64,000 nt of DNA, from positions 1,890,448 through 1,954,447 of the forward strand of contig NZ_CP054475.1 in the NCBI RefSeq assembly GCF_025345565.1. The letters are read 5' to 3'. Below are positions 54,604-62,847 of this stretch, piece after piece. Position numbers and translations under genes: made by a program. The notes below the pieces were generated by a model. It did no database searches. It saw nothing but the letters and a program-made list of their open reading frames with translations, and was not told the origin of the DNA. This DNA comes from Thalassolituus hydrocarboniclasticus (GTDB taxonomy: Bacteria > Pseudomonadota > Gammaproteobacteria > Pseudomonadales > Oceanobacteraceae). Each line of letters begins with the position of its first letter. The first letter of the stretch is position 1.

Positions 54604-55478
54604 CTCCAGGTCAGAAATTCCGTAAAGCACTGGCGGATAATAAACCGCTGCAAATTGTCGGCACCATTAACGCTTATGCGGCGATGATGGCGGAGCGCAT
54701 TGGTCATCAGGCCATTTATCTGTCCGGTGGCGGCGTGGCAAACGCCTCTTACGGTCTGCCGGATCTGGGCATGACCTCGCTGAACGATGTGGTGGAAGAC
54801 GTGCGTCGCATCACTTCTGCCAGCAGCCTGCCTTTGCTGGTTGATATCGACACCGGCTGGGGCGGCGCGTTTAACATCACCCGCACTATCCAGCAGATGG
54901 AAAAAGCCGGCGCTGCAGCCGTGCATATTGAAGATCAGGTGATGCAGAAGCGTTGTGGTCACCGTCCGAACAAAGAAATCGTCTCTCAGGCAGAAATGGT
55001 TGACCGTATCAAAGCCTGTGTCGATGCCCGTAACGACGAAAGCTTCTTTATCATGGCCCGTACCGATGCGTTCGCGCAGGAAGGTCTGGATGCCGCTATC
55101 GAACGTGCTCAGGCCTGTGTGGCAGCCGGTGCTGATGGTATTTTCGCTGAAGCAATCAAAACCGAAGATGATTACCGTAAATTCTCTGCAGCACTGGATG
55201 TACCACTGCTGGCGAACATCACCGAGTTTGGTCAGACCGAACTGTGGAACCGCGAGCAGCTGGGTGAGTGGGGCGCGGCCATGGTGCTGTACCCGCTGAG
55301 CGCTTTCCGTGCGATGAACAAAGCCGCAGAAACCGTGTATAAAAGCATTCTGGCTGAAGGCGATCAGCGTAAAGTGGTCGATATCATGCAGACCCGCATG
55401 GAGCTGTACGATTACCTGAACTACCACGATTTTGAGCAGAAGCTGGATGCGTTATTCGCAGAAGGTAAAAACAAGTAA
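54600..55478 (+). CDS. prpB: Methylisocitrate lyase
   Basis: A 292-residue enzyme that splits 2-methylisocitrate into pyruvate and succinate, the last step of the methylcitrate cycle. Motifs: [29 protein letters not shown] (Mg-binding Asp) and the catalytic [19 protein letters not shown] directly upstream. Length matches E. coli PrpB (296). Confidence 0.96.
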   Translation: MTPGQKFRKALADNKPLQIVGTINAYAAMMAERIGHQAIYLSGGGVANASYGLPDLGMTSLNDVVEDVRRITSASSLPLLVDIDTGWGGAFNITRTIQQMEKAGAAAVHIEDQVMQKRCGHRPNKEIVSQAEMVDRIKACVDARNDESFFIMARTDAFAQEGLDAAIERAQACVAAGADGIFAEAIKTEDDYRKFSAALDVPLLANITEFGQTELWNREQLGEWGAAMVLYPLSAFRAMNKAAETVYKSILAEGDQRKVVDIMQTRMELYDYLNYHDFEQKLDALFAEGKNK

Positions 55479-55493
55479 TACATCCACCCGTCG

Positions 55494-55512
55494 GACGGGC
55501 TCAGAGCCCGTC
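55494..55512 (+). other. Hairpin between prpB and prpC
   Basis: GACGGGC (55494-55500) with GCCCGTC (55506-55512), loop TCAGA, no T tract. It may set relative mRNA levels inside the operon; a full terminator is unlikely. Confidence 0.45.
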
Positions 55513-55531
55513 GCAACCAGATGAACATCCG

Positions 55532-55552
55532 CGTCTGACGTCTGACGTCTGG
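55532..55552. repeat. 7-bp triple repeat before prpC
   Basis: CGTCTGA repeats twice and then as CGTCTGG, about 23 bases before the prpC start. Probably slippage; no function seen. Confidence 0.5.
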
Positions 55553-55575
55553 CGCTCTGCTAAGGGGAAATAACA

Positions 55576-56706
55576 ATGGCAGCAGCAAAACAACTCAGTG
55601 GTGCCGGCCTGCGTGGTCAGGTTGCCGGTAAAACCGCACTGTCGACCGTGGGTAAATCCGGTTCTGGTCTGACTTATCGTGGCTATGACGTTAAAGATCT
55701 GGCCGCCCAGTGTGAATTTGAAGAAGTGGCGTACCTGATTCTGAAAGGCAAGCTGCCGAATCAGGCTGAGCTGGACGCCTACAAAGCCAGGCTGAAATCC
55801 ATGCGCGCTCTGCCGCAGGCGTTAAAAGAAGTACTGGAACGTATTCCGGCTTCCGCGCACCCGATGGACGTGATGCGTACCGGTTGCTCCATGCTGGGTA
55901 ATCTCGAAACCGAAGAAAGCTTTGAGCAGCAGCAGGATGCGACTGACCGTATGCTGGCGCTGTTCCCGGGCATGATCAACTACTGGTACAACTTCAGCCA
56001 TAACAATGGCAAACGTATCGAGGTTGAAACCGCTGCAGATTCTATCGCTGAGCAGTTCCTGTGGACCCTGCATGGCGAAAAGCCTTCTGAACTGCACACG
56101 CAGGTGATGCACGCGTCATTAACGCTGTATGCCGAGCACGAATTTAACGCCTCGACCTTTACCGCCCGTGTCTGTGCTTCCACCCTGAGTGATATGCACT
56201 CCTGTGTAACCGGCGCTATTGGTTCCCTGCGTGGCCCACTGCACGGCGGCGCCAACGAAGCGGCGATGGAACTGATTGAAGGCATGAACGATCCGGAAGA
56301 TGCTGAGCAAAAACTGCTGGGTATGCTGGAGCGTAAAGAAAAAATCATGGGCTTTGGCCACGCGATTTACTCTGAATCTGACCCGCGTAATGCCGTGATT
56401 AAAGAATGGTCTGAAAAACTGGCCAAGGCGAACGGCGATACCTCGCTGTACGACATTTCCGTACGTTGTGAAGCCGTTATGTGGCGCGAGAAGAAACTGT
56501 TCTGTAACGCCGACTTCTTCCACGCCTCGGCCTACAACTACATGGGTATTCCAACCAAGCTGTTCACCCCGATTTTCGTATGCTCCCGCCTGACCGGCTG
56601 GGCAGCGCACGTGATGGAACAGCGCGCCGACAACCGCATTATCCGCCCAAGCGCGGAATATACCGGTGAAGAGTTCCGCCCTGTAGCACCCATCAGCGAG
56701 CGTTAA
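55576..56706 (+). CDS. prpC: 2-Methylcitrate synthase
   Basis: A 376-residue citrate-synthase-like enzyme joining propionyl-CoA and oxaloacetate. Motifs: LSTVGKSGSGLTYRGYDVKD, GSLRGPLHGGANEAAMELI and IMGFGHAIYSESDPRN (catalytic histidines), and HASAYNYMGIPTKLFTPIF with ICSR-like VCSRLTGW. The N-terminal part is of the short, methylcitrate type. AAGGGGAAA upstream of ATG. Confidence 0.95.
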   Translation: MAAAKQLSGAGLRGQVAGKTALSTVGKSGSGLTYRGYDVKDLAAQCEFEEVAYLILKGKLPNQAELDAYKARLKSMRALPQALKEVLERIPASAHPMDVMRTGCSMLGNLETEESFEQQQDATDRMLALFPGMINYWYNFSHNNGKRIEVETAADSIAEQFLWTLHGEKPSELHTQVMHASLTLYAEHEFNASTFTARVCASTLSDMHSCVTGAIGSLRGPLHGGANEAAMELIEGMNDPEDAEQKLLGMLERKEKIMGFGHAIYSESDPRNAVIKEWSEKLAKANGDTSLYDISVRCEAVMWREKKLFCNADFFHASAYNYMGIPTKLFTPIFVCSRLTGWAAHVMEQRADNRIIRPSAEYTGEEFRPVAPISER

Positions 56707-56796
56707 TCAATACAGACCACTTGCACCCCATGCAGGTGGTCTTTCTTGTTTGAGCGAATTTTTGAGCGCTGCTAAGAGCGCTTTGTGAGAGAGAGC

Positions 56797-59394
56797 ATGA
56801 ACACCGAATTCCGTAAACCACTGGCCGGCACCGCACTGGAGTACTTTGATACCCGTGCCGCGGTCGATGCTATTAAGCCCGGCAGCTACGACGGCCTGCC
56901 GTACACCTCCCGTATTCTGGCTGAACAGCTGGTGCGCCGCTGTGAGCCTGAACTGCTGACCGATGCCCTGAAACAGCTGATCGAGCGCAAACGCGATCTG
57001 GATTTTCCTTGGTATCCGGCGCGTGTTGTGTGTCATGACATTCTCGGTCAGACCGCGCTGGTCGATCTGGCTGGTCTGCGTGATGCCATCGCTGAAAAGG
57101 GCGGAGATCCGTCCAAAGTCAATCCGGTGGTGCAGACTCAGCTGATCGTTGACCACTCGCTGGCGGTTGAATGCGGCGGTTTTGATCCGGATGCCTTCGC
57201 CAAAAACCGCGAGATTGAAGAGCGCCGTAACGAAGACCGTTTCCACTTTATTAACTGGACCAAAACCGCATTCGACAACGTCGATGTGATCCCGGCCGGT
57301 AACGGCATCATGCACCAGATCAACCTGGAGAAAATGTCGCCGGTGGTTCAGGCGCGCAATGGTGTAGCCTATCCGGATACCTGTGTCGGTACCGACTCCC
57401 ACACCCCGCACGTCGATGCGCTGGGTGTTATTTCTGTTGGTGTGGGCGGTCTGGAAGCCGAAACCGTGATGCTTGGCCTGCCATCCATGATGCGTCTGCC
57501 GGACATTGTTGGTGTTGAGCTGAAGGGCAAGCGTCAGCCTGGCATTACCGCCACCGATATCGTGCTGGCACTGACCGAGTTCCTGCGTAAAGAGCGCGTG
57601 GTCGGTGCTTATGTGGAATTCTTCGGTGAAGGTGCGTCCAGTCTGACCATCGGTGACCGGGCAACTATTTCCAACATGACACCGGAATACGGCGCCACTG
57701 CTGCGATGTTCTACATCGACGAACAAACCATCGACTACCTGAAGCTGACTGGCCGTGAGCCGGAGCAGGTCGCTCTGGTTGAGCAGTTCGCTAAAGAAAC
57801 GGGTCTGTGGGCGGATGCACTGAAAACCGCAGAATACGAGCGCGTGCTGAGCTTCGACCTGTCGAGTGTTGGCCGTAATATGGCTGGCCCGTCTAACCCG
57901 CATGCCCGTGTATCAACGGCTGACCTGGCCGCCAAAGGTATTGCCGGTAATCTGGATGCCGCCAAAGCGCAGGAAGCCGAAGGTCTGATGCCGGATGGTG
58001 CGGTCATCATCGCCGCCATTACATCCTGTACCAATACCTCTAACCCGCGCAACGTGGTCGCCGCCGGTCTGCTGGCTAAGAAAGCCAACGAACTGGGCCT
58101 GATCCGCAAACCATGGGTTAAGTCTTCTTTTGCACCTGGCTCCAAAGTCGCCGAGCTGTACCTGAAAGATTCCGGCCTGCTGCCAGAACTGGAGAAGCTG
58201 GGCTTTGGTATTGTGGCTTTCGCCTGTACTACCTGTAACGGTATGTCCGGTGCGCTGGACCCTGTGATTCAGCAGGAAATCATCGACCGTGACCTGTATG
58301 CCACGGCAGTGCTGTCCGGTAACCGCAACTTCGATGGCCGTATTCACCCGTACGCCAAGCAGGCATTCCTGGCGTCGCCGCCACTGGTCGTGGCCTACGC
58401 CATTGCCGGTACCATTCGTTTTGATATCGAAAAGGATGTGCTTGCGGTCGTTGATGGTAAAGAAATCCGCCTGAAGGATATCTGGCCATCGGATGAAGAA
58501 ATCGACGCCATCGTTAAAGAAAGCGTGAAGCCGGAGCAGTTCCGTCAGATCTACATCCCGATGTTCGATCTGGGTGCCAAAGAGAAAGCCATCAGCCCGC
58601 TGTACGACTGGCGTCCGATGAGCACCTATATCCGTCGTCCACCTTACTGGGAAGGCGCACTGGCCGGTGAGCGTACGCTGAAAGGTATGCGTCCTCTGGC
58701 TGTGCTGCCGGACAACATCACCACCGACCACCTGTCGCCATCCAACGCCATCATGATGGACAGTGCGGCGGGCGAATATCTGCACAAAATGGGTCTGCCG
58801 GAAGAGGACTTTAACTCTTACGCAACCCACCGTGGAGACCACCTGACGGCCCAGCGTGCAACCTTCGCCAACCCGAAACTGCTGAATGAAATGGTGCTGG
58901 ATGAAAACGGCAACGTGAAGCAGGGTTCTCTGGCGCGCGTTGAGCCGGAAGGCAAGGTGATGCGTATGTGGGAAGCGATTGAAACCTACATGAACCGCAA
59001 GCAGCCGCTGATTATCGTGGCCGGTGCCGATTATGGTCAGGGATCTTCCCGTGACTGGGCGGCCAAAGGCGTGCGTCTGGCGGGTGTTGAGGCGATTGCT
59101 GCCGAAGGCTTCGAGCGTATTCACCGCACCAATCTGATCGGTATGGGCGTACTGCCGCTGGAGTTCAAGGCCGGCACCACGCGTAAGACTCTGGGCCTGG
59201 ATGGTACTGAAACCTACGACGTGAAAGGCGATCTGAGCCCGCGTTGCGATCTGACACTGGTGATTACCCGTAAAGATGGTGAGGTAGTTGAAGTACCGAT
59301 GACCTGTCGTCTGGACACCGCCGCGGAAGTGGATGTGTACAGTGCCGGTGGGGTATTGCAGAAGTTCGCTCAGGACTTCCTGCAGGGCGAATAA
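56797..59394 (+). CDS. acnD: Fe/S-dependent 2-methylcitrate dehydratase AcnD
   Basis: An 865-residue aconitase-type enzyme that dehydrates 2-methylcitrate to 2-methylaconitate and needs PrpF for the pathway; this pair replaces PrpD. Cluster cysteines: AAITSCTNTSNPRN and FACTTCNGMSGALD; also CVGTDSHTPHVDALGV and the C-terminal ADYGQGSSRDWAAKG. GAGAGAGAGC precedes ATG 56797; an in-frame ATG at 56785 would add four residues. Confidence 0.95.
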   Translation: MNTEFRKPLAGTALEYFDTRAAVDAIKPGSYDGLPYTSRILAEQLVRRCEPELLTDALKQLIERKRDLDFPWYPARVVCHDILGQTALVDLAGLRDAIAEKGGDPSKVNPVVQTQLIVDHSLAVECGGFDPDAFAKNREIEERRNEDRFHFINWTKTAFDNVDVIPAGNGIMHQINLEKMSPVVQARNGVAYPDTCVGTDSHTPHVDALGVISVGVGGLEAETVMLGLPSMMRLPDIVGVELKGKRQPGITATDIVLALTEFLRKERVVGAYVEFFGEGASSLTIGDRATISNMTPEYGATAAMFYIDEQTIDYLKLTGREPEQVALVEQFAKETGLWADALKTAEYERVLSFDLSSVGRNMAGPSNPHARVSTADLAAKGIAGNLDAAKAQEAEGLMPDGAVIIAAITSCTNTSNPRNVVAAGLLAKKANELGLIRKPWVKSSFAPGSKVAELYLKDSGLLPELEKLGFGIVAFACTTCNGMSGALDPVIQQEIIDRDLYATAVLSGNRNFDGRIHPYAKQAFLASPPLVVAYAIAGTIRFDIEKDVLAVVDGKEIRLKDIWPSDEEIDAIVKESVKPEQFRQIYIPMFDLGAKEKAISPLYDWRPMSTYIRRPPYWEGALAGERTLKGMRPLAVLPDNITTDHLSPSNAIMMDSAAGEYLHKMGLPEEDFNSYATHRGDHLTAQRATFANPKLLNEMVLDENGNVKQGSLARVEPEGKVMRMWEAIETYMNRKQPLIIVAGADYGQGSSRDWAAKGVRLAGVEAIAAEGFERIHRTNLIGMGVLPLEFKAGTTRKTLGLDGTETYDVKGDLSPRCDLTLVITRKDGEVVEVPMTCRLDTAAEVDVYSAGGVLQKFAQDFLQGE

Positions 59395-59423
59395 CGAAGC
59401 TGATTTCCTCGTTAACGCTTCCG

Positions 59424-59459
59424 AAACGCCGCAAAATATAGTTTTGCGGCGTTTTAAAA
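59424..59459 (+). terminator. Terminator-like hairpin inside the prp operon (acnD-prpF)
   Basis: A 13-bp perfect stem AAACGCCGCAAAA (59424-59436) with TTTTGCGGCGTTT (59442-59454), loop TATAG, then T and A tracts. If active it would lower prpF expression relative to acnD. Confidence 0.75.
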
Positions 59460-59469
59460 AATCCAAAGT

Positions 59470-59490
59470 AGGGTGGGCACTGCCCACCTT
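59470..59490. repeat. REP-like palindromic element
   Basis: AGGGTGGGCACTGCCCACCTT: GGTGGGC (59472-59478) with GCCCACC (59482-59488) around ACT, preceded by GTA. GTAGGGTGGGC...GCCCACC is a form of short repeat scattered in many proteobacterial genomes. Confidence 0.6.
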
Positions 59491-59540
59491 TCTTTTAAGG
59501 GCATCGACGTTTTCAGTAACGTCCTGAAAGAGAAATAATT

Positions 59541-60713
59541 ATGTCCAAACAAATTAAAATCCCCGCGACTTATATGCGTGGCGGCACATCGAAAGGTGTA
59601 TTTTTCAGCCTGACCGATTTACCTGAGGCGGCTCAGGTGCCGGGAGAGGCGCGCGACAAAATTTTGCTGCGCACCATCGGTAGTCCTGACCCATACGGGC
59701 AGCAGATTGATGGTATGGGCGGTGCGACTTCCAGCACCTCTAAAACCGTTATTCTGGCAAAAAGCGAACAGCCGGATCACGATGTGGATTATTTGTTCGG
59801 CCAGGTGTCGATTAATAAGCCTTTTGTGGACTGGTCAGGTAACTGCGGTAATTTAACCGCCGCCGTTGGGGCCTTTGCCATTTCTAAGGGTCTGGTCGCC
59901 GCTGAGCGTATTCCGCACAACGGTATTTGCGTGGTGCGTATCTGGCAGAAAAACATTCAGAAAACCATTATCGCCCATGTACCCATCACCGATGGTGATG
60001 TGCAGGAAACCGGCGATTTTGAGCTCGACGGCGTAACCTTTCCGGCAGCGGAAGTGGTGATCGAGTTTATGGATCCGGCCGACGGTGAAGGCTCTATGTT
60101 TCCCACCGGTAATGTCGTCGATGATCTCGAGGTTCCGGGCATTGGTACCTTTAAAGCCACCATGATTAATTCCGGTATTCCGACCATTTTTGTCAATGCG
60201 GCGGATATTGGTTACAAAGGCACCGAGCTGCAGAAAGACATTAATTCCGATGCCGAAGCGCTGGCGAAATTTGAAACCATGCGTGCTTACGGCGCGGTAA
60301 AAATGGGTTTAATTGCCGATATTTCCGAAGCGGTTGCTCGCCAGCACACGCCGAAAATTGCTTTCGTGGCGCCAGCAACGGATTACGAAGCATCCAGTGG
60401 CAAACAGATTTCTGCAGCCGATATTGATGTGTGCGTACGTGCGTTATCCATGGGGAAATTACACCATGCGATGATGGGTACAGCGTCGGTGGCCATTGCA
60501 ACGGCGGCGGCGGTGCCTGGTACGCTGGTGAATCTGGCAGCCGGCGGTACCGAACGTGACTCCGTAACCTTTGGTCATCCGTCCGGCACGCTGCGGGTCG
60601 GTGCAGCGGCAGCGCTGGTTGATGGTGAATGGACCGCAACCAAAGCCGTGATGAGCCGCAGTGCGCGGGTGATTATGGAAGGTAATGTTCGTATTCCGGA
60701 CGATACTTTCTGA
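59541..60713 (+). CDS. prpF: 2-Methylaconitate isomerase PrpF
   Basis: A 390-residue isomerase of the diaminopimelate-epimerase-like fold that moves the double bond of 2-methylaconitate made by AcnD. Motifs: ATYMRGGTSKGVFF at the start (catalytic Lys/Ser region), DGMGGATSSTSKTV, WSGNCGNLTAAVGAFA and NSGIPTIFVNA. AGAGAAATAATT before ATG. Separated from acnD by a terminator-like hairpin and a REP-like repeat. Confidence 0.95.
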   Translation: MSKQIKIPATYMRGGTSKGVFFSLTDLPEAAQVPGEARDKILLRTIGSPDPYGQQIDGMGGATSSTSKTVILAKSEQPDHDVDYLFGQVSINKPFVDWSGNCGNLTAAVGAFAISKGLVAAERIPHNGICVVRIWQKNIQKTIIAHVPITDGDVQETGDFELDGVTFPAAEVVIEFMDPADGEGSMFPTGNVVDDLEVPGIGTFKATMINSGIPTIFVNAADIGYKGTELQKDINSDAEALAKFETMRAYGAVKMGLIADISEAVARQHTPKIAFVAPATDYEASSGKQISAADIDVCVRALSMGKLHHAMMGTASVAIATAAAVPGTLVNLAAGGTERDSVTFGHPSGTLRVGAAAALVDGEWTATKAVMSRSARVIMEGNVRIPDDTF

Positions 60714-60737
60714 TTAATAGCTGATGTTGCAGCTATA

Positions 60738-60766
60738 AAAAAACCGGCCAGCGGCCGGTTTTTTAT
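60738..60766. terminator. Bidirectional terminator after prpF
   Basis: Stem AAAAAACCGGCC (60738-60749) with GGCCGGTTTTTT (60753-60764), loop AGC, between converging genes. Confidence 0.92.
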
Positions 60767-60781
60767 TTTATAGATTCGCCG

Positions 60782-62677
60782 TCAGAGCGCCCGCTGCTGA
60801 TCGCGCAGAGCATCTTCAACAGCAAAGCGCATATATTGATCGTTCTGTGGGACGCGCTTAAGAAAATTCACAATGTCAGTATCTGGCTGCATTTTCCCTA
60901 AGGTTTCAACCATGCGGCGCTGCACCAGAGGTTCGTAGGTGGAAATCATCGACATCATCTTTTCCTGCACACCTCTGCCTAATTTAATCAGGGCGTTTTG
61001 TGCCTCTTCCGGAATTTTATGATCCAGATCGCCGAGGCTCTCTATTAATAATTCCTGCGCGCGTAAATCCTGGGTGCGTATGTTCCCCAGTACGGTGATC
61101 AGATGACGTTTCATGGTGGTGCGGTAAGGGCCGCTGGCCTGTACGCGCACACGTTCCAGTTTACGGATAACGAGGTCTTCTGCAGCCGCAGCGCGCGTTC
61201 CGTAAGCCACCAGATATTCGCCATAGGCATTCAGCTCCATGGCATTGCCGTCACCGAATAACCGGTCAGCACATTCTCTCGGCGTACAGGCTTCAGAATC
61301 CGGCAGGTTGTAACGGATAAACCACAGGTTCTTCTGCACTTCATTAATGCGCTGGCCTTTGATGATCTGAGCAAATAACTTCGGATAGCGCCCGAGCATA
61401 TTCTCGATGAGTGCAGCCTGCTGCTGATTTTCTTCAGCGTTACGTTCCAGTGTTGTCAGCAGATAGTAGAGCTGCTTGGCACTGTTGTCGTTGAGGATGT
61501 CTTTTTGCTCGTTCAGCTTTTCCAGCAGCAGGTTAAAACTGCTGCTGGCCAGTTCCAGCTCGCTGCCGTCCTTCAGCTGGTTTTTATAAAAATCAGTCAT
61601 GGGTTTAACCACGTCATTAATGTCCGGCAGCTCGCCGCTGTATTGCTGAAATAATTCAGCGCCGATGGCCGGCTGGCGATAAGTAGTGGCTTTAATAATG
61701 CGTGCGGTCAGCTCTCCGGCGCTCAGGGCGGGGTTGCCGACTTTTCCTTTTCCTGCCGCCCGAATCAATGACTGCAATTGATTTTTCAGTTGTAGCGCAG
61801 TTTGTGGCTGGTAGCTGGGCTTACCGCTGCGCGTATCATCGGGGGATTTATCGCTGTAATTGGATAACGCTGACAGCAGGGGCTGCAGGCGGTCTTCCGG
61901 CAGGCGTTGCAGGCTGGCAAGCATCGTTTCCCATTCAGCTGGTGTGATGCCGTTATCTTTAATAATGGCGTATTTTGCGATGCCTGGCAGATATTCGGAC
62001 AGATTATGCGGTGCAATCTGCGCCAGCTGGACAAACAGATACTCGCGGTAGCCTTCGGCAGGATAACGGCTCTGGGTGAGGGAGTAGAGCACATTATATT
62101 GCCAGTCGTTGCAGTCGTTATCGAATGGTGCTTTTAATGCAAAAGCGACCAGTTCGGTATTTTTATCCGGGCTTGGGGCTTTTTGTAATGTGATTTTTAC
62201 CTGCTCACGTACGGCGTCACAGGGGTTTTTACCACCGCTGCCAATAATGGTTGCAATCTGGGTGCTTAAACCATCGGGGTCGACTTCAATTTCCGCTTTC
62301 AGGTAGAAACTTTCGCCGTCCCATTTTTCTTCAAGAATTTTTGTTTTGGTCAGCGCGCTGGCAAATGTCTGGTAGTTGGCCTGCACGGTACGGCTGAATT
62401 CTTCTTTATCGAGGGTTTCAGTGTTGCTGAAGCTGGATTGTACCTGTACGCCGACTTCTTCAATTAACAGAACCTGAAGTTGCTGCAGAGCGGCTTTGCG
62501 GGCGGAAACCTTTGAATCATTTTCGCTGGCGTTGTAGGTGTACTCACGCACCATGGTCATCGACTCGGCACTGGCGCTCTGACTGAATATTGTGCAGATG
62601 ATCAGTGCCAGCAGCAGCTGTAAATAAGGCCGCTTGGCTGAATATGCGACGGGCATGATTGATAGGGCTTTGGCCAT
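60782..62677 (-). CDS. Exported protein with HEAT-repeat-like C-terminus, function unknown
   Basis: A 631-residue exported protein. ATG 62677 is preceded by AGGA on the minus strand and gives a signal peptide ending FSQSASA; the longer upstream frame has no ribosome site. Residues 40-150 (REYTYNASENDSKVSARKAA, then NTETLDKEEFSRTVQANYQ) resemble the N-terminal domain of FlgT/LPP20-like proteins. The C-terminal third has helical repeats (RKLERVRVQASGPYRTTMKR, LGDLDHKIPEEAQNALIKLG, VQRRMVETLGKM) like HEAT repeats. No neighbour suggests a role. Confidence 0.65.
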   Translation of the reverse strand: MAKALSIMPVAYSAKRPYLQLLLALIICTIFSQSASAESMTMVREYTYNASENDSKVSARKAALQQLQVLLIEEVGVQVQSSFSNTETLDKEEFSRTVQANYQTFASALTKTKILEEKWDGESFYLKAEIEVDPDGLSTQIATIIGSGGKNPCDAVREQVKITLQKAPSPDKNTELVAFALKAPFDNDCNDWQYNVLYSLTQSRYPAEGYREYLFVQLAQIAPHNLSEYLPGIAKYAIIKDNGITPAEWETMLASLQRLPEDRLQPLLSALSNYSDKSPDDTRSGKPSYQPQTALQLKNQLQSLIRAAGKGKVGNPALSAGELTARIIKATTYRQPAIGAELFQQYSGELPDINDVVKPMTDFYKNQLKDGSELELASSSFNLLLEKLNEQKDILNDNSAKQLYYLLTTLERNAEENQQQAALIENMLGRYPKLFAQIIKGQRINEVQKNLWFIRYNLPDSEACTPRECADRLFGDGNAMELNAYGEYLVAYGTRAAAAEDLVIRKLERVRVQASGPYRTTMKRHLITVLGNIRTQDLRAQELLIESLGDLDHKIPEEAQNALIKLGRGVQEKMMSMISTYEPLVQRRMVETLGKMQPDTDIVNFLKRVPQNDQYMRFAVEDALRDQQRAL

Positions 62678-62780
62678 GGATCGTCCTTGCTGAAAATGTC
62701 TGATTCGGGGCTGGGGCATGGGTGGGATATTACTGATAACTGTCTCGTCAGTCAGCACTGAAACGTTTTTGCAGGCTATA

Positions 62781-62805
62781 AAAAAACCGCCCGGAGGCGG
62801 TTTTT
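62781..62805 (-). terminator. rne terminator
   Basis: On the minus strand CCGCC-TCCG-GGCGG is followed by TTTTTT. It lies about 40 bases after the RNase E stop. Confidence 0.85.
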
Positions 62806-62847
62806 CAGTCAGCAACCGACGGCGACGTAAGCTGTCGCCTGTCGGTG

